A stretch of 64,000 nucleotides of DNA from Fistulifera solaris (taxonomy: Eukaryota > Bacillariophyta > Bacillariophyceae > Naviculales > Stauroneidaceae), in the NCBI GenBank assembly GCA_030295235.1, contig AP026128.1, forward strand, positions 558,001-622,000. Reading direction: 5' to 3'. A program made the position numbers and the translations under genes. How positions within the stretch are numbered: position 1 is the stretch's first letter; every line of letters begins with the position of its first letter. Shown here in pieces: positions 1-11,048 of this stretch. The notes under the pieces were generated by a model. That model saw only the letters and a program-made list of their open reading frames with translations. It was not told the origin of the DNA and ran no database searches.

Positions 1-1114
1 AATATTGTCGTACATGGGTTTCTTCATTGCCATAAAAGGTATCAACCGTTTGCGCCGTTGTTCTTTCCAGCAAGTCTCTATCTATTTGTGAGCCTATCGC
101 GTTTTTCTCCGAGGAACTAGGTTGCCGCTTTTGGTCGGTGCGAAAGAGAGCTTTTCGAAGTACACTTTGTCGTATCCTTTTCCTTGATTTCTTGTCAGTT
201 GTGTTGATGATTCGATCATAGAAATAAATCATGAGGGAAACGCCCATCACCAAGCAGGATGACAGAATCAACGTCCTCGTTGGTTGCGACGCCATTCTCT
301 TCAACAACTTATGCAATTTGTTTTATTTTGTGATAGCCTGGCATTTCCAAGGATTTTCTTTACCAGTACTAAAAAAAAGCAGTAAGGGCATGAATCTAAA
401 TGGTAAACCCGGTAAGGGCATCAAAACAAAGCAAGGCCCGTATTGTCGTGCTGCATTTTTGTTTTCATTCTTTATTTTTGTGGTGGGAGGTTGAAAGTAT
501 TTGCTCTCTGACGTCCTACCGGTACCAATGATTAAACTTAAAACGCACTTGGTACTGACACAAGTTAGTTGGAGACAAAAACTGTATGACTGTTTGACGG
601 GGGCTATAGATAACAAATCGGCTGAAATGCTAAATAATTCTGAACGGAAACACGAGAAACATTTTGCCTCTAAATGAGACGTCCATGGGTTAACGTCTCC
701 GTTAAAAGAGAACAGGATCTTGTTCCACCTGGTTGGAGTTCCCACATCACCGTAGACCGTAGATTGGTCTACGTAGGTGAAACGCAAAGGACACTAAAGC
801 CTATAAGATGGATCCATAAATCTGATGGATGAACTGATACTACGTAGCTGTAGTACAAAAGGAAATGCTGTCATAATTGCCCCATTACATAGCGAGACAT
901 TGCACGGTTTTCCTGAATCAGGTTTCTACTTTACAAATGAGTCTTAGCCATCATCATTCGTGGTTGCAGTGAAGGAGTAGGGAGTAGCGTTGTAAACTTT
1001 AGACTCCGCCTCGATGGAAAGGACGGATCCAAACGGGCGCATCTCATTTTTATTGGACTTCGACTTTCGACGAAAGAACATGTTGTCATTCATCATCATC
1101 TTTCATCTTTGACC
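1..1114. other. Spacer with two short palindromes
   Basis: No open frame here looks like a gene. The two overlapping frames at 231-787 lie on opposite strands and have low-complexity translations. Two inverted repeats are visible: CGTAGACC at 751-758 against GGTCTACG at 766-773 (perfect 8-bp arms, 7-nt spacer), and TACTAC at 838-843 against GTAGTA at 850-855. Confidence 0.5.
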
Positions 1115-1666
1115 ATGACGACCGATGAAAACGCTTCATTTTCCATTCTGGAGTGCATTACTCCAAACACAAAGAAGCGGACCGTGGAGCACTTCGATTC
1201 TAGCGTTGACTTGCATTCCAGCAGTGAGCTTCGTTGGCTCGATTCCTCATCCTTCTCGGCAACTCTGTCGAGACGAAATTCCATCGCCACCGATGAACCG
1301 CCTCGTCTGCCAACGCGAGGAACGGATACCTACGAGCCTTTAACACCAGGAAAGACTTTCACAAGAGTACCTCTACCAAGCCCCTCTGAAGTACCCGTTC
1401 GGTTCGTGTCGGTGTTACCCCAACACCAGCGAAACGTATCGCAATTGTCAGTGCCCTCGCTGAACACCATTGATGCTGATATGGCAGTATCTGAGAATGA
1501 GTCGGTCACTGCTCTACACACAAGATTATGCTCGAATTCTTCTCTTCCATTTTTGGGCAATCTCATTTTGGACACCGATGAGCTGACTTACTCCGACGTT
1601 GACGAAAAATCATTCGTCTCCGGCTCTTTGTTATGTCAGCTTGAATTGGAAAACGGACTCAGCTGA
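1115..1666 (+). CDS. Ser-rich hypothetical protein
   Basis: I do not recognise this gene. One uninterrupted frame encodes about 183 residues rich in Ser, Thr and Pro, with no predicted membrane segment, signal peptide or known motif. A TPGKTF stretch and scattered SP/TP sites would suit phosphorylation, which is inference. A second in-frame Met lies two codons upstream at 1109. The gene converges with the membrane-protein gene that ends at 1807. It could be a real lineage-specific gene or a fortuitous frame; the sustained frame length and the lack of any competing frame favour a gene. Confidence 0.45.
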   Translation: MTTDENASFSILECITPNTKKRTVEHFDSSVDLHSSSELRWLDSSSFSATLSRRNSIATDEPPRLPTRGTDTYEPLTPGKTFTRVPLPSPSEVPVRFVSVLPQHQRNVSQLSVPSLNTIDADMAVSENESVTALHTRLCSNSSLPFLGNLILDTDELTYSDVDEKSFVSGSLLCQLELENGLS

Positions 1667-1806
1667 ACACTGCCTCTTTTTAATAAACTATTATTTAACT
1701 TGTTCTGTTATTGTCTATTCACCACAAGAGTACGCATACGCATGTATTTTCCATAACCGTACCAAAGCGAACAGCGTCCTCTACCACAAATATCGACAAT
1801 TACGTT

Positions 1807-2792
1807 TTACACAGTCTCGCCACCAACTATCTTGTGCTCGTAGCGAGCTGTGCCATCCAGATCCCCTTCGAACTCTTTCATCAAGGATTCCATGTTCATA
1901 CCTTCCTTTTGAACGCGAACGCTGAAGTAAAGCGCTGGTAACATGCTAATGAATCAAAAGAAGAGATATTGTGAGACAACTGCCAGGCAATAAACATCAC
2001 AACCGATCTCGACACTTACATGCTGAGCAAGGGCAGACTAATAAGAGACAGAAGGCCACTGAGTATAATCGCCACGATGGAGGCCCCAAAGATTGCTCGA
2101 ACAACTCCTTCAAAGATTAGGGATGCGATCCAAATTATCACGTTCAACAAAAACACGGAGCAGAAGATGTAGCAGCGGTAGCCAGGAACCAGGTCGAAAG
2201 ATCGTGTAAAGGCACCAATTGGTGACTGGTTCTCAACCACCAAGATTGGCAATGCAATCATGAGACTGATGATGACATAGAGAGCGATTGCAAACGCCGT
2301 AACACCGATGAGGACAGCCAAGACATAGTTTTCGTTGACGTAAAGCATAATAACAGGAACGGCAACCACGGCAAAGAAAATGGAGAGTAGCAGTAAGTAA
2401 AGCATACCGAAACAGAATAAAGCACAGAAGCGATCCATGGCCACTGCCCAGCTTCTTTTAAATGCCGGCTCTCTTTGCATGTAGATTTCGGATACCACGT
2501 GAATAATCGCGGCCTGAATAAAAACAGTAATCAATGAAGAAACAACTATTTCCAATTGCAGAGCAATGGCTTTCTGTGGGGATGAGTACTGAGTGACTTC
2601 TTCGTACATCATCTCAGAATCTTCCTCCTCGGGCAACGGTTTGCCGATGGTAACGGCAAGGATGATCTTAGGAATGGTAGCTATCAAAGCCAATTGCGTA
2701 AACAAGAGCAAGTGGCCCCCGTAGATATTGAAAACTCGTTGAATCAAGTCGAACGGGGACAAGTATGTGAAGAAATCGTTTCCTGCTGCCAT
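1807..2792 (-). CDS. Multipass membrane protein, tandem family copy 1
   Basis: Two exons, 2792-2020 and 1945-1807, joined across a 74-nt GT-AG intron that splits an ATN codon, give about 303 residues. After a short cytosolic start (MAAGNDFFTYLSP) comes the family signature RVFNIY, a hydrophobic helix, then about five more. The conserved AAIIHVVSEIY and GAFTRSFDLVPGYRCYIF segments match the other copies. Exon 2 encodes LYFSVRVQKEGMN and an acidic tail. The loose resemblance to bacterial YciC or glycerophosphodiester phosphodiesterase membrane domains (an R-S-F-x-L stretch after a hairpin) is inference. Function is unknown. The start matches those of the paralogues; an in-frame extension to 2861 is less likely. 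Confidence 0.8.
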
Positions 2793-3798
2793 GTTAATGT
2801 TAAGAAGAGGGTATGGAGGCTGAGAAAAGATACTTGTAAATAATGATGAGCGATACTTCACACTTCACGCTGATTGAAATGTATGACCTTGCTGCCGATA
2901 GCAGTTCACACTGCTTTATGAAACGATGGCGATCTGGCGATCTGGCGATCAATGCTTCTTATTTCGCTGTATGTATTCGTTCGGAAGAAGTCGAGTTCAT
3001 TCGGAAGCAATAATAACGAAAAAGCCCGCATTGAAAATTCGTTGTTTTTTCTGTAAACGTGACTTACAGCTCTCGGGACTCGGAAATGTTTTTCAATAGA
3101 ATCTACGATCCCAAATTTTGTCATCCAATGATCTACTCCGCAGTCTTAGGTTACGGAAAGTGACAATACAGACTATCATGGAAGCATTTGCCGCCGCGAG
3201 AATTTATCGGGTACTCTACTACTCGTCTCCCTATTCAGCATGGTTAGCAACGCCATGAGTGCGTTTACACCACCATCCCCTTACATACGAAAAGCGCCAA
3301 TAGACAGAAGATTGATACAGGCGAGTTCTTTCTGTCCGCTTATGGCCGATGAACTACTTATTCAATCAATCAAAAGCAGCCACATTACCGTCAGCAGTGG
3401 ACGTGCCAATTCGTATTACGCAACCTCGTTACCGTCTACCATATTATGATAGTTTGCTGCCCCATCGCTGTTTAACATTTCTAACTCTCTCACAAAAGTT
3501 TCCCTGTTCAAGCCTTCTTTTGACAGCGCATCATCACGCGTCCTCTAGCACCACCGAGCTCATTACTCGTTACTCAATTTTTTATAAAAAAAAATAGTGG
3601 GACCCGTGTGCTCAGGAACTAGGGATGGAAACCTAGAGTTACGATTTACGATGCATCACTTTTCATTACGGAGCACATGCGTATCGGCGACCTATCAATT
3701 TATAATACCATATCTTTCACAACAAGTGCCGCGGTCTTTGAAGCTTGGAGTGTTTTCGCAAAGTGCTCATGAACTACTAGAGGTACGGAAAAAGTCGC
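2793..3798. other. Spacer between family copies 1 and 2
   Basis: I see no gene. The small frames at 3240-3872 overlap one another and have no recognisable content. A short tandem repeat of GGCGATCT occurs at about 2930-2950. The region must hold the promoter of copy 1 at its left end and the 3' end of copy 2 at its right. Confidence 0.5.
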
Positions 3799-4813
3799 TT
3801 AAGACGAGACGACTGGCACCATTCCCAGGCAAGTTTCCAGCTCACCATTGTCTTCCGCGATCCTACTATTGAAAGGATCGTCTCTTTTGAGTTCTTCGGT
3901 CAAGGCTTCCATGGTCAAACCTTCCGCTTTGACGCGGGCACTAAAATAGAGCACTGCGAGAAGACTGCAAGTAAGAAGGAGATAGGTGTGAGAGCGGAAA
4001 ATGACGGGATGAAGTAGTCTTTGTCACAGTCATTACGTACATGGTTCGTAAAGGAAGAAAAAGAACGCCGACAAGACCCTTGAGTGCAATGGTGAATGCC
4101 GCAGTGCCAAAGAACTCGTCCAAAAGTCGTCTGTACATCCAGTTTCCAGCAAGTAGCGGAACAAGGAGCAACATCATTGAAAATAGCAAATAGCAACCGT
4201 GGCCACAAATAAGGGCATTCGCTTTCTTGGCCAATTCAGGGCCTCTGTGCCTCTCCACAATCATAATCGGTAAGTTTACCGTCGCCCAAAACACAAAATA
4301 AGCAGCAAAGCAAGCACAAATCGCCATAAGAACAATTAATGACCAGTGTGTGGGATTGAAGACGATTAAAGCAGTCATCACGAGTTCAACCATGAAGCAG
4401 CAATATGTGAATGTGTAAAACCACAGGTAACAGTGCACGGTATGAAATCGATCCCAAAGCACACGCAAGCTTCCTTGTAGTGTAGATTTTGTTTGCGTGT
4501 AGTATTCGGCAACTACTTGAATCATGATGGCTTGCATGATGGTGTTGAACACACAAAAAGCGGCGAGTTCGATGAACAAGAAGGCGACCGAATCCGTGAA
4601 CGGGTCTCCGAAAACGACGGCCAGGTCGGGCAATATGTTCTTTTCATCCATGTTCGTCGCCGACTTCAAATAAACAGTTAAAGCAATTTGAGGAAGGATC
4701 GCAAAGAGTGCTAGTTGAGTGAACAAAAGCCAGCGGTTTCGGTAAATGTGAAACGTTCGGTCCAGCGCTTGGCAAGGAGACAGGAACGTAAACAAGTCGT
4801 CTTCTGCTTTCAT
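3799..4813 (-). CDS. Multipass membrane protein, tandem family copy 2
   Basis: Exons 4813-4041 and 3964-3799, with a 76-nt intron (donor GTACGT) in the same codon position as in the paralogues, give about 312 residues. The protein starts MKAEDDLFTFLSP, carries RTFHIYRNRW, about six hydrophobic helices and IMIQVVAEYYTQ, and ends with exon 2 (LYFSARVKAEGLT) plus a longer polar tail. It is the most divergent copy: the usual RSFELLP segment is replaced by KKANALICGHG. The first Met matching the paralogues was chosen over an in-frame extension to 4978. It is divergent to UPF3. Function is unknown. Confidence 0.78.
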
Positions 4814-5261
4814 GGTTGTAGCGGCAGAAATAATCGACATTATTGTGAAGTATAGAATGACCACCGATGCTTCTTGACAAAGGAAGAGTTTACGATTACA
4901 TTCAAATCTTAATAATTCATCATGGTCGCGTCGTCTTTGACCGCAGGCGATTTCGACAAGGCGCAGTTTCACAAACACTCGGAAGCTGCTTTTTCATTCG
5001 GCAAAAAGATACGTGAAAATGATGCAGACCAGGAAATAAATAGATGACTTTTTCTACTTAAGTCCATAAAATATCTTCGCATCGGACCGTGACCAAAAGG
5101 ATCCCTACGGGCGAGAAACCCCAACCTTCGTCGGCTGCTTAACTTTATGTGATGGCCGCGCGCACAAATAACGACGACGGCGCTCTGGCTGCTAGAGAGT
5201 TGCATTGCGATTGTTACTATTGTTCGTTGTTTGGAAGATTGCCAGTTTATTCTGTAGAATA
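4814..5261. other. Divergent promoter region, family copy 2 / UPF3
   Basis: The region lies between two divergent starts and no credible gene is visible. The frame running leftward from 5373 is an extension of noncoding sequence. No TATA box or other element can be named with confidence. Confidence 0.4.
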
Positions 5262-6506
5262 ATGGCACCCAACGACGATGCACCCAAGGGGAAACCCAAA
5301 CGACGCAAGCGAGGCGGAGGACGGAATTGGGAGCGCAAAAAGTTGGGGGGACCGAAAGGACCTCCTCCGACACCTCAATTGAAAGTGACGATCCGGAACA
5401 TTCACAATGCTGATCTTAATGGTACCGTCCAACATGTCGGCGATCGGATTCTGCGCAAACTCGTTCAACTTGCCGGTGATAAATTGAATACGCCAGATCG
5501 TATTGTGTTACAATGGGATGAAGCTGGATTTCGTGCCCTGGCAGAGGCCGATGAGGCTGCTCGAAAGCTTCGGGAGGAATGGAAATCAAAGCAAGAGTCT
5601 GATGGAAAGAACATTGACACGAAAGAGACAAGTAAGGAAGGAGAGGTAGCGGATACAATTGAAACTACTCACTCGAATGACGAGTCGTCGGACCTACCAT
5701 CGGCAGTTGTCGAGGGTATGGAGCACTTAACGATTGACAATCCTCCTCAAGATGAACCAACTATCCACGTGCGGGCTCTGTATGTTTTGCCGCCTAAAAA
5801 GACGAAGCGACGAGGAGAAAAGACGGGTTGTGCCTACTTGGTATTGACGGCACCGCCCATTGCCGCTCGTGAACTTGATCCAGATGCCGCCTCGACGCGA
5901 TCCGGAAAGTCGGCGTCCGATCAGGCGCCAGCACCCATAGATTACTCGCAAGATGTAGCGAAGCGTCGACTGATGATTCAGCGTACTTTGGAGGCACTTA
6001 TCAAAACGGCAGAAGAAGACGCCAAAACGAAACAGGAATTCAGTGAATGCGTCGTTCTGGAGTCGCTGAGCGGGAAAACGTGGAAACCGCGCACCGACAC
6101 TATACGCCGTGATCGTATGGAAGGGACGATTGAAGAAACAGCGGATTATAAGGCGTTCTTCGAGAAATCGGAACAGGAGAAAGAAGAACGGAAAGCTCGT
6201 CCTAAACCGGCACCGGGTGGTGGTGTGTCCTCCGTTATGACGTCGGCGTCGAGTAGCATCAATAACGGAGGTCAGCCGATCGCGGCAATCGTTTTGCACC
6301 TGCGAAAGAAACAAGAGGAGGAAAAGAAGCGCAAGCAGGGGAAAAGTAAGCCGAAAGAAGGAAATGGAAACAAAGGACTGCCTAATCAAACAGATACAAA
6401 AGCAGGCGCCAAGAAAGTCAGAGGAGGAAAGAATAAGAGAAATAAGAAAACTTCTTCCAATGGGACTTCGAAACCATCAGCAGGCGTCAAACCGGGAAGC
6501 GGATAG
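5262..6506 (+). CDS. UPF3: UPF3-like nonsense-mediated decay factor
   Basis: The single exon encodes about 414 residues. A Lys/Arg-rich start is followed by LKVTIRNI, which fits the first strand of the Smg4/UPF3 RNP-type fold, then an acidic insert, then VRALYVLPPKK and AYLVLTAPP. The best family mark is near residue 300: ECVVLESLSG followed by GTIEETADYKAFFE, which matches the end of the UPF3 domain (GTIE-D-x-Y-x-x-F-L-E). The C-terminus is low-complexity Lys/Gly. UPF3 links the exon junction complex to UPF2 in nonsense-mediated mRNA decay. The N-terminal RNP half is weakly conserved, so the call rests mainly on the second half. The Met at 5262 (AATAATGG) was preferred over 5205, which would add a hydrophobic leader. 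Confidence 0.65.
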   Translation: MAPNDDAPKGKPKRRKRGGGRNWERKKLGGPKGPPPTPQLKVTIRNIHNADLNGTVQHVGDRILRKLVQLAGDKLNTPDRIVLQWDEAGFRALAEADEAARKLREEWKSKQESDGKNIDTKETSKEGEVADTIETTHSNDESSDLPSAVVEGMEHLTIDNPPQDEPTIHVRALYVLPPKKTKRRGEKTGCAYLVLTAPPIAARELDPDAASTRSGKSASDQAPAPIDYSQDVAKRRLMIQRTLEALIKTAEEDAKTKQEFSECVVLESLSGKTWKPRTDTIRRDRMEGTIEETADYKAFFEKSEQEKEERKARPKPAPGGGVSSVMTSASSSINNGGQPIAAIVLHLRKKQEEEKKRKQGKSKPKEGNGNKGLPNQTDTKAGAKKVRGGKNKRNKKTSSNGTSKPSAGVKPGSG

Positions 6507-6763
6507 GAACGCCGTACATTGTTTTTGTTGTTATTTCGCTCTCTGTAGCTCTCAGGAGCTCTTTATGAGGAAGGTCTGTGCATTGCAGGTTGCACTCTGT
6601 GTATCAAACATCACTTGATGATTGAAGGGACGGCCGTCTTCTGTTGGGCCTTACTATTTAAGGTGATGAAGGGATCGGACGTCGACTAGCGCTGTTGCGT
6701 TTACCACCAAGGTTGTAGTTGTCGGTGGACTGAGTGATTAAACATGAAAGGCGTAATCTATGC

Positions 6764-7836
6764 TTAAGATTGATAAAGCTTTGACTGTCTGATAATGTTG
6801 TTAAGCTCTCTTTTGTCGTGTTCTCCGTTCGACAAATGTTCTTCTTCTTTGAGATCGTTACCGGCTCGTGTGCCTTCTTTGCCGCTCATTTTGCGTTCCA
6901 CCTTTTTCAAGATTTTGTAAAACCAATAGAAGTTGAGTACATGAAACACCAGACCAATGGTGAACGAAAACCATATCATAGAAGGTGGGAAACAATTTGA
7001 ATAGGTTTCATTGTTCCTTTCGGCCCACATGGAGGACACCAGCAAGAACCATAGACACGGAAAGAGGAGGATGCGGAACAGAAAAAGGTAATCACAAACA
7101 TGCCCATGTTCGCGATCGAAATAGCATCAGGAAATATTTCCGCCCGCACCATCGTCAAGAAAATTGTGGAGACTTCCACCGTCAGCGTTGCCCCCAGAAG
7201 ATGAGGAGAATCGTAATAGCAAAAATACAACATGACCAAACCGGTGGCTCCACCGTGTAAAACAAAATCGAAACTGAGATTGAATCCATCCGCCAAGTCG
7301 AATAAGGAATATCCGAGCGTAACCGCTGGTAGGATGCGGTGCAGGCTGGTCATAGGACCCTGACATTGCATCGATCGAAGCGGTTCGGCGGTCCCCGTCA
7401 AGGAGGCGCTTTCCCAGTCGAGATAGATGCAAGCCAAACTACCAAGACCGCTTACGAGCGCATGCAGTAAAGCGTACCAGTCGATACCGCCCTTTTTATG
7501 GCAAATCGAGCGGACGACAAACAAGGCACCGACAGTCGTGATGGCAATGTCGCGGTATTTCCATGTCCAGGCTCCGGCGTCATCCAGTATCTGACAGAAA
7601 CGCAATATTTGTTGCGTCAACGGTGATAATGCTCGACTACCATTACGTAGCAAGTCTTCCGCTTTGATCATCGTGTTTGTATACAATGTTCTTGCACTGT
7701 CTGTTCGAAAGGGTATCGTCTTTATGATATCTATGATGTGAATGCGAGAGACGAGGTTTCGGTGAAAACGAATCTTCGCATGCTTCAAAAGTTTCAAAGC
7801 GCTTATGCGGACGTCCTTCAGCTTGCTCTGCGACAT
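6764..7836 (-). CDS. TLC-domain membrane protein (frameshifted)
   Basis: A multipass protein of the TRAM-LAG1-CLN8 type. Helices start near residue 100; the core HRILPAVTLGYSLFDLADG, then FVLHGG and LTVEVSTIFLTMVR, match the TLC pattern of a conserved His followed by E-S-T-x-F-L. The frame changes at the A5 run 7082-7086 (plus strand): one more base would join VITFF to LFRILLFPCLWF and the last helix plus the Lys-rich tail KKVERKMSGKE. TLC proteins act in the ER or other endomembranes in lipid synthesis or sensing; the architecture suggests a TMEM56/TLCD-like member rather than a ceramide synthase, which is inference. A later Met at 7671 is an alternative start. Confidence 0.72.
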
Positions 7837-8082
7837 GGCGTAAAAATTGTTAAATAATACTCCGTAGTACAGTTAGAATTAGAAATTCAGTGTCGCGAGA
7901 GATCCACATTTGTTGCCATACTGCAATTAACTCGTGTTTTCGCGCCCTTTTCGATGACTATTATGCTTATGATTGATTTGCTTCCGGATGAACTAATTCG
8001 TGCATGATGATAATGAGATCCTTTTGAAGTTCATGTCATTATATATAACCGCAAGGGTGCCGATCCTTACATACTTTTGAAC
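7837..8082. other. Divergent promoter region, TLC gene / family copy 3
   Basis: Noncoding spacer of 246 bp between divergent starts. Nothing specific is seen. Confidence 0.4.
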
Positions 8083-9032
8083 ATGACAGCGCCAGAAAAC
8101 TTATTTACGTTCCTCTCTATAGGGGGAAGCTATAAGCAGGACGTTCAGCATTTACTCGAGTCGCTGGCAACTATTCTCGCAACTTGCTCTCGTTCTGGTC
8201 GTTCCTCAAATCATACTATCTATCATCTTGCGAAAAACGCTCCTCACAGAAAGTGATGATTCAATGGATTTCGATCATCTACGAGTTTACGGGATAGGAT
8301 TCGCTTTTGCCTACTCATTTGGCACCGTGATTCAAGCCGCTGTCGTCCACGTGGTTGCTGAATACTACACGCAGTCGCCCTCAACCTTTCAAGGCAGCTT
8401 GGCTGTTGCATTCGATCAATTCTTTAGTCTTTTCGGCTACAGTCTACTGTATGCAGCGGCGTTGTTTATTTCGTTTGTGGTAACGCTTAGCTTATTCTTC
8501 ATGATCCTGGTGCAAAATCGAGGAGTGCAGCTGTTTGGAGCACTTCTTACTGCCGCAAGTGTGGCACTCAGTGTCTACGTCATGTGCTCCTTAACGCTAG
8601 CATTACCAGTTCTGGTGGTTGAGAAGCAATCACCATTTCGTGCAATTATCCGAGCTTTCGAACTGTTCCCAACTTATGGCATTTTTTTTCTTTTGTGTCA
8701 TATTTCCGCTGGCTGTCGTACTACTTCCGGTCCTTATGACGATGTCGGCAACTTTTAAAGATACTACTTTGGTGGCGGTGTGCAAAAGTCTTCCGGTAAT
8801 TGTTACATTACCTTTGCAAACCATGTAAGCATTCTGATCTTTCAGGTGCACTATCTTGAGCCCTTTACTCACTCCTAGTGTTTTCAGTTTTTTCACCGTC
8901 CTGTATCTCAGTATTCGCGTTCAGAAAGATGGTTTGAATATGGAGATGTTGATGAATCAGTTAAATGGGGGTGGTGGCGACGCTCAAAGCTACGCCTACG
9001 ATACATTGATAATAACGGAAGCAAGTCCGTGA
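8083..9032 (+). CDS. Multipass membrane protein, tandem family copy 3 (two frameshifts)
   Basis: Exon 1 runs 8083-8824 and exon 2 8888-9032, with a 63-nt GT-AG intron in the family position. The start MTAPENLFTFLS matches copies 4 and 5. The frame breaks first at the G5 run 8122-8126 (one G too many relative to paralogues; removing it yields RTFSIYSSRW) and again near the T8 run 8682-8689, after FELFPTY. Between them the frame is clean, with VVHVVAEYYTQ, LTLALPVLVVEKQSPF and five hydrophobic stretches. Exon 2 encodes VLYLSIRVQKDGLN. Both breaks lie in homopolymers, as in unrelated genes of this window, so sequence error is as likely as decay. Function is unknown. Confidence 0.7.
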
Positions 9033-9489
9033 GCCGGTGTAGCTAACTTTAGCCTCTTTGTGGTCGTGATAAGAACAAGAATGTGGTATTGCGTTGTTTT
9101 TGGTGCTTTAAAAGCTTTACGGTACCAGGTACCGTACGTAGACCTAGCTGTATAGAGAGGATCGATGTTCTTCATTATTCTTGACGATACCAGGTAGCAA
9201 GTTGCGCCGCCGGGCGTGCTGTTGGACGAGCGGACTATAGTGACGCACACTGTAGCTAAGTTGAGTCCAACTTACATAAGTACGTACCAGGTAGTAATAT
9301 CTTCAGCGTACTACGTATCTTTTGGAGCACGGAGGGAGTTTTTGGCAGTACTGAAACCACGTGCATTTGTACAGCAGTCAATTTCGAGCTTCCGAGTTCG
9401 TTATCACGACATTATTTCTTTTTTTTTTTCTTATTTCCCCCCGTCGTTTGCCCATTGTTTCACTCATTCGAACCATCCTCATCTTCACC
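9033..9489. other. Spacer between family copies 3 and 4
   Basis: No gene is seen. A T-rich run at 9417-9430 precedes copy 4. Short palindromic bits such as GGTACCAGGTACC lie near 9121-9133. Confidence 0.4.
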
Positions 9490-10553
9490 ATGGCATCGAC
9501 AGACAACTTGTTTACCTTCCTCTCTGTAGGAAATGCTGTAGATCGAACTTTCAGCATTTACATGAGCCGCTGGGTTTTGTTCAGCCAATTGGCGCTGGTG
9601 ATTGTTCTTCCGCAAATCGTTTTGAATATCATTCTACTAAAGACTCTGCTGGTCGAAGAAACAGCACCAGTTCCCGAAGATTTTGGAGCTCTCACAGATG
9701 ATACTTTGGGGACACTCACGGATGATGCGGCTATACCGTTTCCAAGTACATTGCCGACCCTGTCGCCGCAGCTAGGTCTTGCTTTAGCGATCCAAGTTCC
9801 GTTCTCTTTCTTGTTCGGTATTCTCATTCAAGCCGCAATCGTTCAAGTTGTCGCAGAGTATTACACAAACAAGCTTTCCACGTTCAGAGGAAGTTTGGTT
9901 CTGGCCGTTGATCGGTTCTGTGCTATATTCGGCTACGGTCTCCTTGGCACAGCTGGGTTCTTTCTGTTCTGCCTCGTGGTCGGTGTTCTACTTGGTATTC
10001 TCACTGCGTTCCAAGCTCCGCAATTCTTCTTCATACTTATCGCTCTCGCAGCTTTTGTATTCCTTATTTACGTGATGCTTTCTTTGACGATTGTATTGCC
10101 AATCTTGGTGATAGAGAAACAAACGCCAGTAGGCGCCATCAAACGATCTTTTGAACTTCTTCCTACCTATCGGTGCCACGTCTTTTGTTCCATGTTCTTA
10201 CTTGCTATTGTGGTTATTTTTGGAACGTGGGTGTACCAAGCTATGATCGGGGCCATGTTGGGGACTTCTATCTTGAGTTTCGTGGTCAGCGGTCTATCGG
10301 CTGTTGTCACTTTGCCCTTGCAGACGATGTAAGTGAACGTTTCTTTCCCCGCTGCTTTTTTCCTTGTGGCACAACTCACGCCTATGATTCGTGTCGTCAC
10401 TCTAGAATTGCTGCTGTTCTCTATTTCTGTGTCCGTGTCCAAAAAGAAGGTTTGAACCTTGAAACATTAGTGAAGGAGTTGGAAATGAGTAGTGATGGGG
10501 CTGTGAACTACAAGAATGTGTTGCTGGCGGAAGCCGACGAAGAGGTCGTGTGA
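9490..10553 (+). CDS. Multipass membrane protein, tandem family copy 4
   Basis: Exon 1 is 9490-10328 and exon 2 10406-10553, with a 77-nt intron; the product is about 328 residues. The start lies in CACCATGG. Order: MASTDNLFTFLSVGNAVD, RTFSIYMSRW, helix 1, a polar acidic loop that is longer than in the other copies (TEDF-type repeats with two related ALTDDT/TLTDDA stretches), helix 2 with IVQVVAEYYTNK, two helices, LSLTIVLPILVIEKQTP, GAIKRSFELLPTYRC, two last helices ending LPLQTM at the splice site. Exon 2 adds AAVLYFCVRVQKEGLN and the tail YKNVLLAEADEEVV. It is the clearest full copy. Function is unknown; the conserved tail suggests a cytosolic binding partner, which is inference. Confidence 0.85.
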
Positions 10554-11048
10554 AACTAGCACGAGTGAAGTGCGAGCTAACGATAACATAAGTTTCGTCG
10601 TTGTAGTTGACCTTAGCTAGAAAGACGTATAGCATATCGTCCATGAGACTGAACGCATAACATGCAGCGTTCTTTGTCGACCGCTGAAAGAATAAGGGCA
10701 ACATTAGACCGAAGTCAATGTTATGGCTCGTCGAGTAAGCTATCTAATGTAAAAAGTACTAAGGTATTTTGCTCGTCATGTTCACGCAAGAACAAAGTTA
10801 GTTTTCGTTTCTAAGCAGCGTTTTTGGCCGGAACCTTGAACCAGCTTGAACAGTACAGTACAAAAATCTACGCGTATTTCTACGTCGTACATACCGCAGT
10901 CAACACTCTTGTTCATTCGTGAGTTGCGACAGCTTCCGAGTGCTATCTACAATGAAAAATATCTCTTTGCAGGTTGCAGTGATGAATGAGCTCACAATTA
11001 TTTTCTGGCAACAAAATTGGGCCACAATCAAGCATTACACTTCATAAG
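10554..11048. other. Spacer between family copies 4 and 5
   Basis: Noncoding, about 495 bp. The opposite-strand frame at 10402-10704 is a shadow of exon 2 of copy 4. No repeats of note. Confidence 0.4.

Noticed and set aside
231-787. Opposite-strand frames at the left edge as genes
   Set aside because: They overlap, have no recognisable content and start in noncoding-looking sequence.
8228-8758. A separate 176-residue gene
   Set aside because: It is the middle of family copy 3 between two homopolymer frame changes; both flanks match the paralogues in other frames.
8083-9032. Firm pseudogene call for family copy 3 (and copy 6)
   Set aside because: The breaks lie in homopolymers, like those in essential genes across the window, so error cannot be separated from decay.
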